In this document: in pieces, positions 35,486-47,150 of the stretch
Position numbering within the stretch: the stretch's first letter is position 1
How the letters are laid out: every line of letters starts with the position of its first letter
Origin: Scolanthus callimorphus
Taxonomy: Eukaryota > Cnidaria > Anthozoa > Actiniaria > Edwardsiidae
DNA length: 64,000 nucleotides
Assembly: GCA_033964015.1 (NCBI GenBank)
Contig: CM066913.1
Location: forward strand, 11,464,953-11,528,952
Direction of reading: 5' to 3'
The notes under the pieces: generated by a model
The model's database searches: none
Told to the model about the DNA's origin: nothing
The model's input: the letters and a program-made list of their open reading frames with translations, nothing else
Program-made: the position numbers and the translations under genes

Positions 35486-35601
35486 TATTCCGAGTTTCAG
35501 GAGCCAATCAGTGCGCGCGGACTGATTTGATGAATACCAAAACCGCTATCTGCTTGAAACCTACAGCTCTCGCCATGAATGCACATAATATGAACATTTC
35601 A

Positions 35602-35607
35602 TTTATT
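35602..35607 (-). terminator. DPH5 polyadenylation signal
   Basis: AATAAA on the minus strand, 21 bases beyond the DPH5 stop, implying a very short 3' UTR. Confidence 0.5.
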
Positions 35608-35627
35608 TACATAATTGTATAAAATTT

Positions 35628-38600
35628 TCAGCTATTCTCTAATAAACAGGCATCTGTAGCGAATTCCTTGAGCATGTCTTTCTCTAGGAAATGCATTTCT
35701 CCAGGGATGACGAGGGAATGTAATGGCGGGCCAAGATCACATGTCACAAGGGACTTCATTGGTCCACAGATAATCTGCTGAGTGTTTGATCCAATTCGTG
35801 CCAAGCCAACAGCTATTGTATTTTCTGTATATGCTGTAGTGGAGGGAAGAAAATTGCTTTTTAAACAAAGCTTCTATATATTTTTAATACATCAAAAGCC
35901 TGGCTCCAAAATTTATGACAACCACAAAGGATCTTTTTTAAATGAAGAAAAGTACAATAAAATAAATTACCCGATTCATCTGGAGAGAGATTCCTCAGTT
36001 TTGGTATTTCTAGGAGTTGCTCAACTGCAGTGTTCACAGTCATGTATCTTGGTGGCTCAAAAATTTTACGTCCTCTGAAGCAAAGAAAATAAGACGGATG
36101 ACATTTTGAAACTGTTGAGTAAAGTCTATTTCATCTTAAAGATACTTTGTCCCATAATTTGAGTTCCCAATTTCTTGGGGGGTCTTCATACCTCACAAGA
36201 TTTTCCACAGATTGTTCTTTGACTTTAATGTCTGAGACAAACAAAGAATGGGAATTTCTTGATTAGGATGATACACTGGCAGATAAGGAAAGTGCAGGTA
36301 TACATTCGAAACCCAGAGCTTTAAAATCCTAGAATGAAACTGTGTATTGGCTGCAGCATTTATCTGGAAACCCTTTGATGAGTCATGCAATTTAGGGGAG
36401 GGAGGGTAGGCGCATGGCTAGTACAATGCCTACTAAGGCTGTAGCTAGAAATTTTTGTCTGGGGGGGCAAGCATTGGTCATTCTTTGTATTTTCTGGGGA
36501 ACAAGCAGGTTTTCCCCACATGTTGACACTAAAAAATTTACTTCGCTTTTCTACCCCCTCTGCCCCCCACCCCGCTAGCTATGGCACTGCCTACTGGAGA
36601 GCAACCTGTAAAACAACTGTGAAGTTTTGACACTGACTAATGATTGTAAGGAAGGGGGGAGTTAATTATTTATTAATGTATAGTAATTCATAGATCTGTG
36701 TCATTTTTTGACCAAATCACAGTAATTTTGGCAAAAATCCAAATCCATTAGGTTAATGATTAAATGGAAATTCGTTAGAATCTACAGTGAATCCACAATC
36801 TCAAACCAGTCAAATCCATGATGTGTGTCATTACCTAATAAGCAAAGAGAATGTAAACCTCTTTGTCTGTTTGCTGCAATTTTATCATAAAAGCTGTCTG
36901 GTTTCCAAGTGTCTGTCCAGAAACACAGTGATACAGTCTCTCCATAGTTGTACAGCTACAAAAAAAAAAAGTTACATTTTTTCATTTAATACATTTTAAT
37001 TATTTTGATAGTTAAGTATTTTTATAGTTAATTCATTCAAAGAAATGCACAATACAATACAGGATCTCCAATTTTCACCCCTACCTTCCATCTGAATATA
37101 GGGAGTACCCCCCAGGCTTGCACATCTAATTTTGAGACTTGGTGATTCTAAAAAAATGCACCTTCTCCATAGAGATTTATCAAAGGACCACACCCTTCTG
37201 GAATTTCCAAACAAAAATTGTGTACAATTTATATGGAGAAAAGGGTACCCCTTTGTAAATCAGGCAAATTAACTCCCTCTTCTGCATGGGAGTCCTAAAC
37301 ACCTAAAAGTGGGTGCTCAGTCCTTTATAAGTAGTCATTAATAAGAAGTCCTTATACTCCAAATACCTGTAACCCACAGCAGCCAACAGCATTCATGATG
37401 GATGCATTGTGTATCACTTCATATGGTATGTTTTGCTGACGAGCCCTGATTATGAGGTCAGTGTGTGTGGTAGCACTGAGAAAAATAAAATATCAATTAA
37501 CTTACAAATAACAAAAACTTTTGTTTGTTTGTTTTGTACTGGCACTCACCCAAATGGATCCCCTACAACAAGAAAGGCTACATCTTCTGTCTTGGCATTT
37601 TCAAGAATAATTTCTAAGAAAACAAAAAACAGGTGACAAGTGAGGCTTGATGCATCAAGGGTCATACATATTTTCTGTGAATGACCTCAAACATATTCTT
37701 TTGAAATGTGTTCAATAGACCAGAAATTGAAAAGAGAATACACAACACTGGCAATCAAAGCTTCATTTTGACTTGACACAATGCCAAACAGCTTTCACCT
37801 AAATTTTCCTAAGTTAGAAATAAATTAATTGATTCAAAAAATATAAGTTGGCTATAGCTAACAAGAGGGGGTTACGGAATCCCTGGTTATGTCCCTTAGT
37901 GTTCAGGCAAGGGTAAAGAGGGTAGGAAAAAGAACCACATGCATCCCTTTAGCATACAAACCTGATTCTTGTTCCACCAAGTCTCTGTCAGCTAACACCA
38001 CTTCACGGCCATACAAGTCTTCCTGTAATGAAGGACTGGATATGTGATTTCTAAAAAAATTTGCCTGGGAATTTTTGGGGTATGAAAGATTGGCATGGAA
38101 ATTTTTCATTGTGGTCCACAGCAAATTTACCTGTAATAATAATAATAATAATAATGCTTGTTTATTACTTCCGTTTGCAGATTAAAATACTGAATTACCG
38201 GAGTAGGTCCTGACAATTAAGCGATACTATACAAAGCGATTTACAATAATATGAAAATATGTATTAAACTACTTATTATACTTGACAGTGACGAACTTAT
38301 TTAAACGGTCCGTCCTCCCGGAGTTACGTGGTATTCTGCGCAGGACCTTAAAGAGTATGGGGCGGTGTAGCGAACCCTCCTATCATCAAGTAGTGGGAAG
38401 AGCACGCTGCCAGGCTTGATGTTGTCAATAAATTTGCGGCACGCGTGCTCACGGCGGGTCTCAAGAGGCAACAATCCGGCCTGAGACAATGCCTGTTGGT
38501 AGCTAATGTGCGCTCCGTATATGATCGCCAGCGCCCTCTTCTGGACTTTTTCGAGAGCCAGAGAAAGATACTGTGGCAGGTTGGAAAAGACCACTGAAGC

Positions 38601-41600
38601 GTACTCTAATACGGAGCGGATAAGCGCGCAGTAGATGGCCACAATATCTTTCTCTGGAACTCGACATGCCTTAAGCTTCCTGATGGCATACAGCCTACGG
38701 TTCGCCTTTTTAATCACGTAGTCACAGTGTGTCGCCCAGGAGAGATCCGACGTGATGTGCACACCGAGTAGCTTAAAAGACTTGACGGACTCGATGTGCA
38801 TGCCTCCGATGGCGATGGGCTGAGACACTTGACTGTTGTAATGCAAAAAGTCGACCCGCAGAAGCTTACATTTCTTCGGATTTAGTTGCATGTTATTAGT
38901 ATGAGCGAAATGATTGACGTCATTCACGATGTACTGCATTACTGAGGGCGAATTGCGCGGTACAATCTCAAGTATGGTGAGATCGTCAACATACTTCGCT
39001 CTGGGAACCCATGTACGAGCAAGGTCATCTACCATAACTGCAAACAGCACGGGACCCATTTTTGTTCCCTGAGGAATACCTCCATTCAGATAGCGATAGG
39101 ATGATGTTGAGGGGCCTATCTGAACGCATTGCGATCGTCCCTGGAGAAAGGCGGCAACCCACCTGACTAGACAGGGATGTAAACTATAGCGCTGCAGCTT
39201 AGCGAGAAGAATACGATGGTCTATCAGATCGAATCCTTTTTTAAAATCCGCAAAAAAGAAATTCAGTGCGCAGTTGCCTTTATCAAGCGCCTCTAGACCA
39301 AGATGGAGAAGGTAAATTAGGGCGTGTATAGTAGAACTACCGATACTAGCAAACTGTTTAGGATCGATGCCGGGAAAACAAAGTTGGAAGCATTCGGTCT
39401 AAACTAAAACCTTCCATGACCTTGGCTACCTGACAAGTTAGAGATACAGGCCTTATATCGTTCTCTACAGTACAAGCCGGCCTCTGTTTTGGAAGGGGGC
39501 GAACAACAGCCTTCTTCAATAGAGACGGTAGGACGCCTTCCACTAGCGACGCGTTGTAAATGTCACTTATGACCGGGGCAAGTTCCTGCGCAAACGACTT
39601 CAGGATGATGTTAGGTGTCTTGTCGGGACCCGGGGCCTTCTTGACCTTAATTGAGCGTAGAGCCTTCTCCGTTTCCACAGGCGTTGTCAGCAAGTCCGGG
39701 GGTACAACGTCAACCACTATGTCCGAGACATCAGAAGGGGTCAAGGGAACGAATTCCTGCGTGAGGCCGGAGAAAAATTCGTTGATCCTCTCGCACAAAG
39801 CATCCAACGAGGCAATAACATTGCCGTCGATCAACTGATTATACCAGTGTCCAGGATCGTCAGTAACTCCAGCAATGTTTTTCACATCCTTCCACCACTT
39901 ACTCACGTTCGTGTCCTTTAAACTTTTGACTTTCGTTTCATAAAACGACTCCTTAGCTGAGGCAATAGCGTACTGCACTTTATTACGCCACAGCCTAAAG
40001 CAAGGAGATTCCTTTCCATGCGCTGCAAGTGCCCGTTGCCTCCGCGCGACAAGGGACTTTATTCTTTGCGTTACCCACGGCTTGTCTGTTGTGTGCACAC
40101 GGAAAGATTTCAGGGGGAGCAGCCGGTCAACTGCGTCCGACAGGATGCGTGAGAATAGATCGAATTTCTCCTGACAGGATTCGAGCGACAACACTTCGTT
40201 CCAAGAGAATGATGTTAACCACCTCCCGAAACCACGAAGGCAGCTGTCACGCGTGTCACGCCTCATCACCGTCCGTTTGCCAGGCTTCAGGATGGGCGGG
40301 GCCTGTTGTATAAGCACGCAGTAATGATCACTGCGGCCGATCTTGGGTAGCTGTTCGGGCTCACATAGAAGCTTTGGGTGGTTAGTCATAACCCAGTCCA
40401 ATATGCCCGAGTCACGTGTCAGAACTTTGACTGTTTGAGTTAGTCCACATGAACGTTTGAACACGCCTGGGGAGATGTTAGTCGAGGACGGGTTAAAGTC
40501 ACCTGTTACGCATATAAAAGCCTCAGGGTGCTTCTGCAAGAAACGATCCACCGTCCCTTGTACGTGATCATACAATTTGTTATTGTCCTCGGCCGATGCT
40601 TTGGGTGGGTGATAGACGACACCAACAAGATCGTGGAAACTGACCTCGGGAGACGGAAGGGTTTTACATGGAGCCATATGGTCTCGGATATAGACTCCTC
40701 AAGCTCGTACTGAGACAGGCGCACACACGGAATGCATGATCGAACATATGCTGCAATGCCACCTCCACGGGACCCGCGGTCCTTACGAAACAGGTTAAAG
40801 TCCTGTAACGAGACAGCTTGATCGGGGGTTTCCTCACAGGAGAGCCATGTTTCGGTAATGCACGCAATGTCGACACCATTGTTGTTCAAAACACACTCAA
40901 GCTCATCAAGCTTTAGGGCCACCGAACGGAGGTTGGTCACCATGGTGTTTGGGATGTGTGATGCAGTACGACATGGGACAGCCGCGGGGATCCTTTCAGC
41001 ACTAGCGACGGAGTCAGGAGATGGGTAACCTGTGGGCACAGGGTGACCGCCCGATGACTTTTGACGAACTCTTTTTGATCTAAACGGCTTTCTGATACCA
41101 AGAACTTCGAGATCTTGCCATAATTGCCTCGGAAGGACTTGTTTCGGCATAGTTTTGCCAACTGACTTTAAGTAAGAGCTGCTATAGATTAATCTTCTCT
41201 CACTTCTCGAGGTCAGAGAGTTCACTGACCCAAAATGGCCGCCGGTCGAGTTGCCGATCGAGTTGGCTAGGAGCTCACCAATCCGCCAGATGTTCACGAC
41301 TTTGGTGAAATAATATACCAGTAACACCACTGGGGTCCAGTAGATAAGAGGAGGCCGCATTATAAGGCATCAAATGTCATAGGCATGAGAAAGCAACACT
41401 AAAACACAGAGCACATGAAAACCGTGGCAGCCATGCTGGCGCCGCTGACCCCCCCACCTGTAGGAGATAGTGAATCGGGTGTAGTCGAACCCTATCAGAT
41501 TGCAAATAAGGGACTGATCGTCTGTTATGTCCATCAATTCCACAATGTCCACAAGCGCTATATGCCACAAAACGATGAAAATAGCTTGTACATTTTTTCA

Positions 41601-43529
41601 AAATATATCTGAAAAAAATTAACCCACATTTTGAGTGCGGGTGCCAAAAAATTACTACCCCCATCTTCAGAAATTTTACCCCCGCCCAAATTCCACCTAA
41701 CAGATAGCACTTTTTTATACCCTAGGATAGGATGATCCCCAGGGGGGTACTCAACCCAAAGTTAGGTAGGGGTGTTCCACTAAGGGCTTGCCAAAACGTA
41801 ACCCTGTTTATGACAGAAAAACTGCTAAGGCTGAATGGTCAATTTCGCAAATGTATGTATAGCAAATATCCTCGGTTTCTTATACCCTACCGGAGACCTA
41901 CGGTCAAATGTATATACCCTACCGCAGACCTGAAGTTAGTCACCAGGGTGGTCCAATTGGTCGCAATCAAAGATGATTTTGTTAATCATGAAAAGGTTTT
42001 ACAAACTGTCTTTCCACTAATTGCGGCACAACTTTGATCAAAATTTGTTTGCACTTGGGTAGCCATACTGAAATACATACCCATACCTGTCAACCCAACT
42101 TCGTCAAAAATCTTGAGATTCTTATATTTTTGGGGCGGGGGTGCTCGTCGGGAACTTTCGATTTTACCAAATATGGCGTTGCTTAGTTGATTTTGACCCC
42201 TAAAACGTAACAAAAGACGTATTTTCCCTCGTAATTTTCTCTCGTATCTTTTATTCCCTTGATTTGCTAGAATGAACCTCTAACAGGTACCTATCTGAAA
42301 AAAATTGCAAGTTTTCTAATTTTACCCCTAAAAGGTACCAGAGGCCTGATTTTAAACCCTAAAAGGTATGACGAGCACCCCCGCCCAAAAAATATGGGAG
42401 CCCCCCCCCCCCCCCCCCCCCCCAACCCCTCTGGAATTTCCAAGGAAAAATACAGTATTTGTATGGAAATGATCAGGTAAATTGACCCCCCCACCCCTCC
42501 TGAATTTCCAATGCCCTTCCGTAGGGGGGGTATGGATAATCTCTGGAACCACACTTGTATAAAAAAGTCCAGAAGAGTGTCAATGCGGGTGAAATACAGT
42601 AAATGTATTAAAATTTTCGCAATCATTATGCAGGTGATAGTCTTCTTGTGACACCCGCCTAATGCGGGCGAGTTGACAGGTATGCATACCCTATCAGCAA
42701 CCAAACAAGCGAAAAACCTTACCCTACCATAGACCTCAGGAGCCTAAAAACCATACCCTATTGGGTGGCGCATACCTGTATACCATATATGAGGGAGTAC
42801 CTGCCTCCCCCCCCAAAAAAAAACAAAGGACAAACCTCGTTCCCATGTTTGCAAACAGTGGTCATGTGACCCAGCCTCCCCCAGGGTATTCTCCCGAGTC
42901 AACCACCATTTTGAAAAATGACCGAGAAGACCCTGGGGATGAGGTTGATATGAATCAATGTTTGTTGGCGAATGCTTAATGCCCGGGGGGGTTCTCCCAT
43001 GTAAGAGTGATAGGGGTGCTCGTCGGGACATCCGAAAATATACCCTAAAAAATACCAGGACATAAAAAATCCAACCTCTAAAAAATACCTTATAAAACAT
43101 AATGACCCCTAAAAAATACCAACAATAAACCTTTTTTTGTTATTGTTTCTCATCTCAAAACAAGCTTATTTTAGAGCTATAAATGAACGAAGAAAGAAAG
43201 AAAACGTTTTACTGGGTTTGTGACCCTTTCATTCATTTGCGTACCCTAAAAAATACCATTAATTAGTGAAAGCCACAATTTTTCTCCAATACCCCCTAAA
43301 AAATACCTGAAACTCGATTTTGACCCCTAAAAAATACGACGAGCACCCCTATCAGGTCGACATGTGAAGAACCCCCCGGGTGCTTAATGCTTACCAGTTC
43401 ATTTTTATCCACGCACAAAATTGATGTGTAGGCTTCTAAAAACACTTTCTTTGCTCTCTTGACTACTTCTAAACCCTTAACAGTAATGTCTTTCGCATCT
43501 CCAAGCCCTAAACCGATCAAATACAACAT
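35628..43529 (-). CDS. DPH5: Diphthine methyl ester synthase
   Basis: S-adenosylmethionine-dependent methyltransferase of diphthamide synthesis, modifying the histidine of translation elongation factor 2 that is the target of diphtheria toxin. Eight exons (minus): 43395-43529, 37962-38022, 37550-37613, 37367-37475, 36835-36955, 36192-36231, 35971-36074, 35628-35833; 840 nt, 279 aa (human 285), phases consistent. The start [20 protein letters not shown] is the family signature and SAM-site strand. Later blocks are [66 protein letters not shown] and [11 protein letters not shown]. Intron 1 is 5.4 kb and holds a LINE plus nested MITEs; a 399-bp MITE sits 14 bases inside its donor. It is divergent from IMP3. 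Confidence 0.96.
36435..36587. mobile_element. 153-bp hAT-like MITE with 8-bp TSD
   Basis: Direct repeats TGCCTACT at 36427-36434 and 36588-36595 flank a short element. Its ends GGCTGTAGCTAG and CTAGCTATGGC are imperfect complements; G- and C-runs lie inside. In a DPH5 intron. Confidence 0.65.
38134..41360 (-). mobile_element. Non-LTR retrotransposon (LINE), frameshifted
   Basis: A degraded LINE within DPH5 intron 1, same strand as the gene. Endonuclease part: 40506-41360 ([20 protein letters not shown]), continuing after a frame change near 40650 in 39358-40677 ([27 protein letters not shown]). Reverse transcriptase: [17 protein letters not shown] and [20 protein letters not shown]; then a frame change near 39400 into the frame ending at 38301, with [25 protein letters not shown] and [10 protein letters not shown]. 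The active-site box is YVDD rather than YADD or FADD. The 3' end carries a (TAA)n tail at 38134-38155. The CR1/L2/jockey group is likely. No full ORF1 is seen, so it is probably 5'-truncated near 41360. Confidence 0.9.
42082..42684. mobile_element. TIR element hosting a family A MITE
   Basis: The ends CATACCTGTCAAC and GTTGACAGGTATG bracket the family A copy 42119-42402 and a stretch with GGAATTTCCA motifs. The sequence on either side (41727-42000 and 42685-42830) shares CATACCCTA-type motifs, so this element probably split an older repeat. Confidence 0.55.
42119..42402. mobile_element. Family A MITE (copy 4)
   Basis: Left TATATTTTTGGGGCGGGGGT then GCTCGTCGGG; right ACGAGCACCCCCGCCC then AATATGGGAGCC and a long C run. 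CCCCTAAAAGGTACC motifs inside. Closely related to 27067-27402. Confidence 0.7.
42982..43380. mobile_element. Family A MITE with perfect 9-bp TSD (copy 5)
   Basis: The ends CCCGGGGGGGTTC and GAACCCCCCGGG are flanked by identical TGCTTAATG (42973-42981, 43381-43389). Then GATAGGGGTGCTCGTCGG and complement extend the inverted repeat. CCCTAAAAAATACC recurs at least eight times. A 9-bp duplication points to a Mutator-type transposase. The right TSD overlaps position +6 of the DPH5 intron 1 donor. Confidence 0.85.
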
Positions 43530-43744
43530 ACCGTCTTGTTCTGTTTACCGGTCAGCGGTTACCGAGAGGATCATTGGGGGTCTGGGAACGAACTTTTATG
43601 GTACCAGAACGAGGCAGATCAAGAACATCAAAATGGCGTTCTAGAGTACACTACACGTGGAAGAAGAAGGGATTATTTTTTGGAATACATAGGGTTCCTG
43701 GTCACCTAGCTGGTATTTGCAAGGATAAGGTATTTGCAAGGATA
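43530..43744. promoter_or_regulatory. Bidirectional promoter DPH5/IMP3
   Basis: Only 215 bases separate the divergent start codons. AAAATGGCG at 43630-43638 is a YY1-like core. A 17-base direct repeat with GTATTTGCAAGGATAA (43713-43745) runs into the IMP3 start codon, which lies in its second copy. Shared regulation of two translation-related genes is inferred. Confidence 0.6.
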
Positions 43745-44293
43745 ATGGTCAGGAAACTAAAGTACCACGAGCAGAAACTGTTAAAGAAAGTTGATTTCAT
43801 ATCATGGAAAAGTGATAACAACATCCGAGAAGTGAAGATTCTTCGAAAATATCACATTCAGAAGCGAGAAGACTACACTAAATATAACAAGCTTTCTGGT
43901 TTGATAAAGTCTTTGGCCAATAAAATCAAAGACTTGGATCCTAAAGATCCATTCCGTGCAAAAGCAACAGAGCAAATCTTGGAAAAGTTGTACAATTTAG
44001 GGTTGATATCAACCAAGAAGAATCTTGGAGAGTGTAACAAAGTGAATGCTTCAAACTTTTGTCGCCGACGTTTGCCAGTTATTATGGTCAACCTCAAGAT
44101 GGCACAGGTGATTAAGGATGCCGTCAAGTATATCGAGCAGGGGCACATTAGGGTAGGTCCTGAGGTGATAATGGACCCAGCATTCTTGGTGGCCAGGAAT
44201 TTAGAGGACTTTGTGACCTGGACAGACACATCAAAGATAAGGAAACATGTCATGGAGTACAATGACTTGAAAGATGATTTTGATTTTTCATAA
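43745..44293 (+). CDS. IMP3: U3 small nucleolar ribonucleoprotein IMP3
   Basis: Component of the U3 snoRNP (Mpp10 complex) that drives 18S pre-rRNA processing in the nucleolus. Uninterrupted 182-aa frame (human 184): start MVRKLKYHEQKLLKKVDF, REDYTKYNKLSGLIKSLA, then an S4-type RNA-binding domain from NFCRRRLPVIMVNLKMA through EQGHIRVGPEVIMDPAFLV, end KIRKHVMEYNDLKDDFDFS. The ATG at 43745 matches the start of the human protein; in-frame ATGs further upstream are not conserved. No intron in the coding part. Confidence 0.96.
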   Translation: MVRKLKYHEQKLLKKVDFISWKSDNNIREVKILRKYHIQKREDYTKYNKLSGLIKSLANKIKDLDPKDPFRAKATEQILEKLYNLGLISTKKNLGECNKVNASNFCRRRLPVIMVNLKMAQVIKDAVKYIEQGHIRVGPEVIMDPAFLVARNLEDFVTWTDTSKIRKHVMEYNDLKDDFDFS

Positions 44294-44349
44294 TATTATT
44301 GTGAACTATATATTTAGGAATAGAACTGACGGAAAACTGAGGTGCGAAA

Positions 44350-44660
44350 CCTTACAGCTAAAATTATTGCATCGCGACCCACATTTTCAAAACATCGATT
44401 TATTTTGGGTTCTGCTGTTCTGTCAGTCAAACCTTATGAGCCAATCAGATTGTTGCCCTGTTTCACCAGCAGTCACCTGGCTTTCCGTCGCAATGTTTTC
44501 TGGTTTTAGTTCAGAGGGAAGCCAGTTGACTGCACTAAGCGAAACAGGGCAAGAGTTTCATTGGCTCAGATAGTTTGATTGGTGGAAGAGCAAAGTCAAA
44601 AATTAAAACATAATTTGATGTTTTTGAAAACGTGGGCCATGATGCAATGGTTTTAGGTGT
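44350..44660. mobile_element. Foldback MITE in IMP3 3' flank
   Basis: Inverted arms: CCCACATTTTCAAAACATC near 44380 against GATGTTTTTGAAAACGTGG near 44620, and GAGCCAATCAGATTGTTGCC with its diverged complement. GAAACAGGGCAAGAG faces CCTGTTTC. It begins about 60 bases after the IMP3 stop and is probably transcribed in its 3' UTR. Confidence 0.65.
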
Positions 44661-45771
44661 AAAAGATTACAGAGATTGTTACAAATGTGCTGGAAAACTA
44701 CTGTCAACCTAATTAATAAAGCTAATGCTGTTGTCTTGCAATAACCTGCTACCTTCGAAGGATTCACACACAAGAAATAAGCAAAGAAAAGTCTGAAATT
44801 TATAAAATGCTGAAACCTTCAAATTTGTTATCCACCAGTCAATTGTAACTACCAACACCCCAACCTCAGGGAAGGGTGGGAACATTCATTTTTAGCTGAG
44901 TCATACTAGATTTTTGTCCCCACCCTTGAGGCAAAACATGTTGGAAATTTCCCCGAGCTACCACATTGTGTATTTCAATAGTATATGCTGAACACTTCTG
45001 AAAATTATTAGGGAGAAATGAGGAAAGCACCTAATAAAACATATATATTTTTTACATATAGTGACACAGAGTTGCCTCAAGAGCAACTGAGCACATCAAG
45101 GAGGCTTACTCTGAATAGCAATTACATGAAATAATTTACGGTATGGATACAATACATGAAATAGTTTAGATAACAGATAAAGAGACAATTTTACAGAACA
45201 GTGGCTTACGTATATATTTAGTTAGAATTATCATCACTAAAGCACCTTGTACGATATCTTTGATAAAAGTTTGAACACAAGAAAATAACTTTCTATTCAT
45301 AGACAAAGAAATATCTAAAGAACCAAAAAGAAAAGCAGTTAATTTTTGTGTATCCGACATACGTGGCCACTGATCCGGAAATATAAGTGTAGCAGAGGCG
45401 AGCATTGGCTGCATTGGTAAAAAATTATGGCAAATAACTTACCTCAAAGTTCACATCAATCGCGTTTTGCATTGTTTGGCATGTGGTCAGTGCTCCTGCT
45501 AAAGGGGGGTGGATGTATTTCAAGGTGAAAGGAGAGATTGGGAACAAATTCTATCCCCCACCTTCCACACTCAGGCGTGGGGGCTCCATGACGAGAATAT
45601 CCCCATGTAGTCGGGACCAAAACCTGACCTATACGTATAAATGCCCCATGTTTTCCCCACCCTTCCCTGGGGTTGGGGTGGTTACAATTGACTGGTGCAT
45701 TATCGTAGAGAACACCAGGAGAAAATGGGGAAGAAAATAGCTTGCATGATATGATGGCATTAGTGACGTCC
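44661..45771. other. IMP3 downstream and intergenic DNA
   Basis: A polyadenylation signal AATAAA at 44715-44720 could end IMP3. A minus-strand open frame at 45166-45414 vaguely resembles the tail of a LINE reverse transcriptase but is too short to assign. 45495-45700 is C- and G-run rich, like other MITE interiors. Confidence 0.45.
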
Positions 45772-46125
45772 TATAGACCAAATCTGCTAACAGTGTTTAC
45801 ATCTTGTTGGCACCCAATTAAGTTCATGTGATGATTCCTTTGGGTGGATACCTTTGCAGTGACGGATCCAGGGAAAAATCTGACTGTAGCGCAGTTGTGA
45901 TTTACGTCAATAAATGACAAATATAAAAACTCCCTGACTGACTGTAGCATTTGCTACCTTTGCAATAGTCTAAATCTGCCCCTGACCTTTATTAGTTATG
46001 CACATACACTCATGCACTCGGTCAAGTGAGAAAAATTAGATGATTGTAACCACCCAAAGGAATCATCACATGATCTGAATTGGGTGGCAACAAAATGTAA
46101 ACACTGTTAGCCAATTAGATCTATT
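45772..46125. mobile_element. MITE family D (copy 2)
   Basis: The ends CTATAGACCAAATCTGCTAA and complement-like CTGTTAGCCAATTAGATC; the subterminal TGATGATTCCTTTGGGTGG occurs in both orientations. It is flanked by ATTAGTGACGT and ATTAGTGATGT, a possible 11-base duplication with one mismatch. Confidence 0.7.
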
Positions 46126-47150
46126 AGTGATGTTACTACAGATTTGGCCAAAGCTGTTTCTGAAGAAGAAAGGGGTGATAATTGAATGTCAATGTAGACC
46201 TGCCACATTTTTCATAATTGGGGCATGACATCTTCTCATTTTGGGACATTTTTTCTGAATATGTCCAGAGCACAACAAATGTTTTATCATAGATGTACTG
46301 ATTACTCACTGAACAGAGTTTGGCCATTGCTGATGGTGTTATCAAGTCTACATGCAATCATTGGGTTGGCACCTGCAATTAATCTTCACTGCAAATGCAA
46401 AAGCAACTTCTAGACATCCCATGATCTACCATCACCTGAGAGTTCAAAAAAAGTTAAGGTGGTTTCACAAATCCACATATGGTTTCAGTCCTGACATTTT
46501 CTCTCTAGGTATGAGGTGTCCAATTGGTGGCCTTTAGGAGTGACAGTTGGCAGGTCTATCAATGTAATATGACGTCATCTGAGTCTTAGATATTCATTAG
46601 TTTGCTAATGACAATGCTTTGACCTTTGGTGGTTGTTGTTCATACCCACGCGCACCAAAAAATCAAATATCCGAAAAAACCCACTGGAGAGCCGGCTAGC
46701 AGGCTAACCATTTAAGGAGCAAAATAATATTTCCTGCAAGCAAGCAACCACCCCCCCCCCCCCCAAAAAAAATAAATAAATAAATAAAAAATAAACAAGC
46801 ATCTGCTATGAAAAAGTATCCGGGCTTCCTGTGGTATATATTTTTTGCCCTAGATAGAAAGGCTGTGAAATATTAAACCATGAAGACAACTGCATTCAAA
46901 ATCTTACACTTGTCTTTCTCTCTCCAGTCACCAGCTCCCGTTCGTCGTTGGTTAACCGGTTGTTGGTTCGAAAAGGAAAAAAAAAAACATGTTTGCCGTT
47001 GTTTTGCCGTTATCCGCATGAAAGGACTGGAATCTAGCGGTCGACTGCAAGCGGAACGAACGAACCACGACTGTCTTTGCCAGAAAGTTTGCATCAACTT
47101 ATCAAAATTCCTTCTATCTCCATGGATTCTAGATATTCTTGATTACTACA
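46126..47150. other. GIPC 5' flank
   Basis: Contains a C run and (AAAT)n around 46749-46790 and a likely promoter/5' UTR from about 46870 (CTCTCTCCAG and GC-richer sequence). No separate gene is supported. Confidence 0.45.

Noticed and set aside
45166..45414. Protein-coding exon (82-aa frame, LASATLIFPDQW)
   Set aside because: It vaguely resembles a retrotransposon tail but is too short and lacks splice or motif support.
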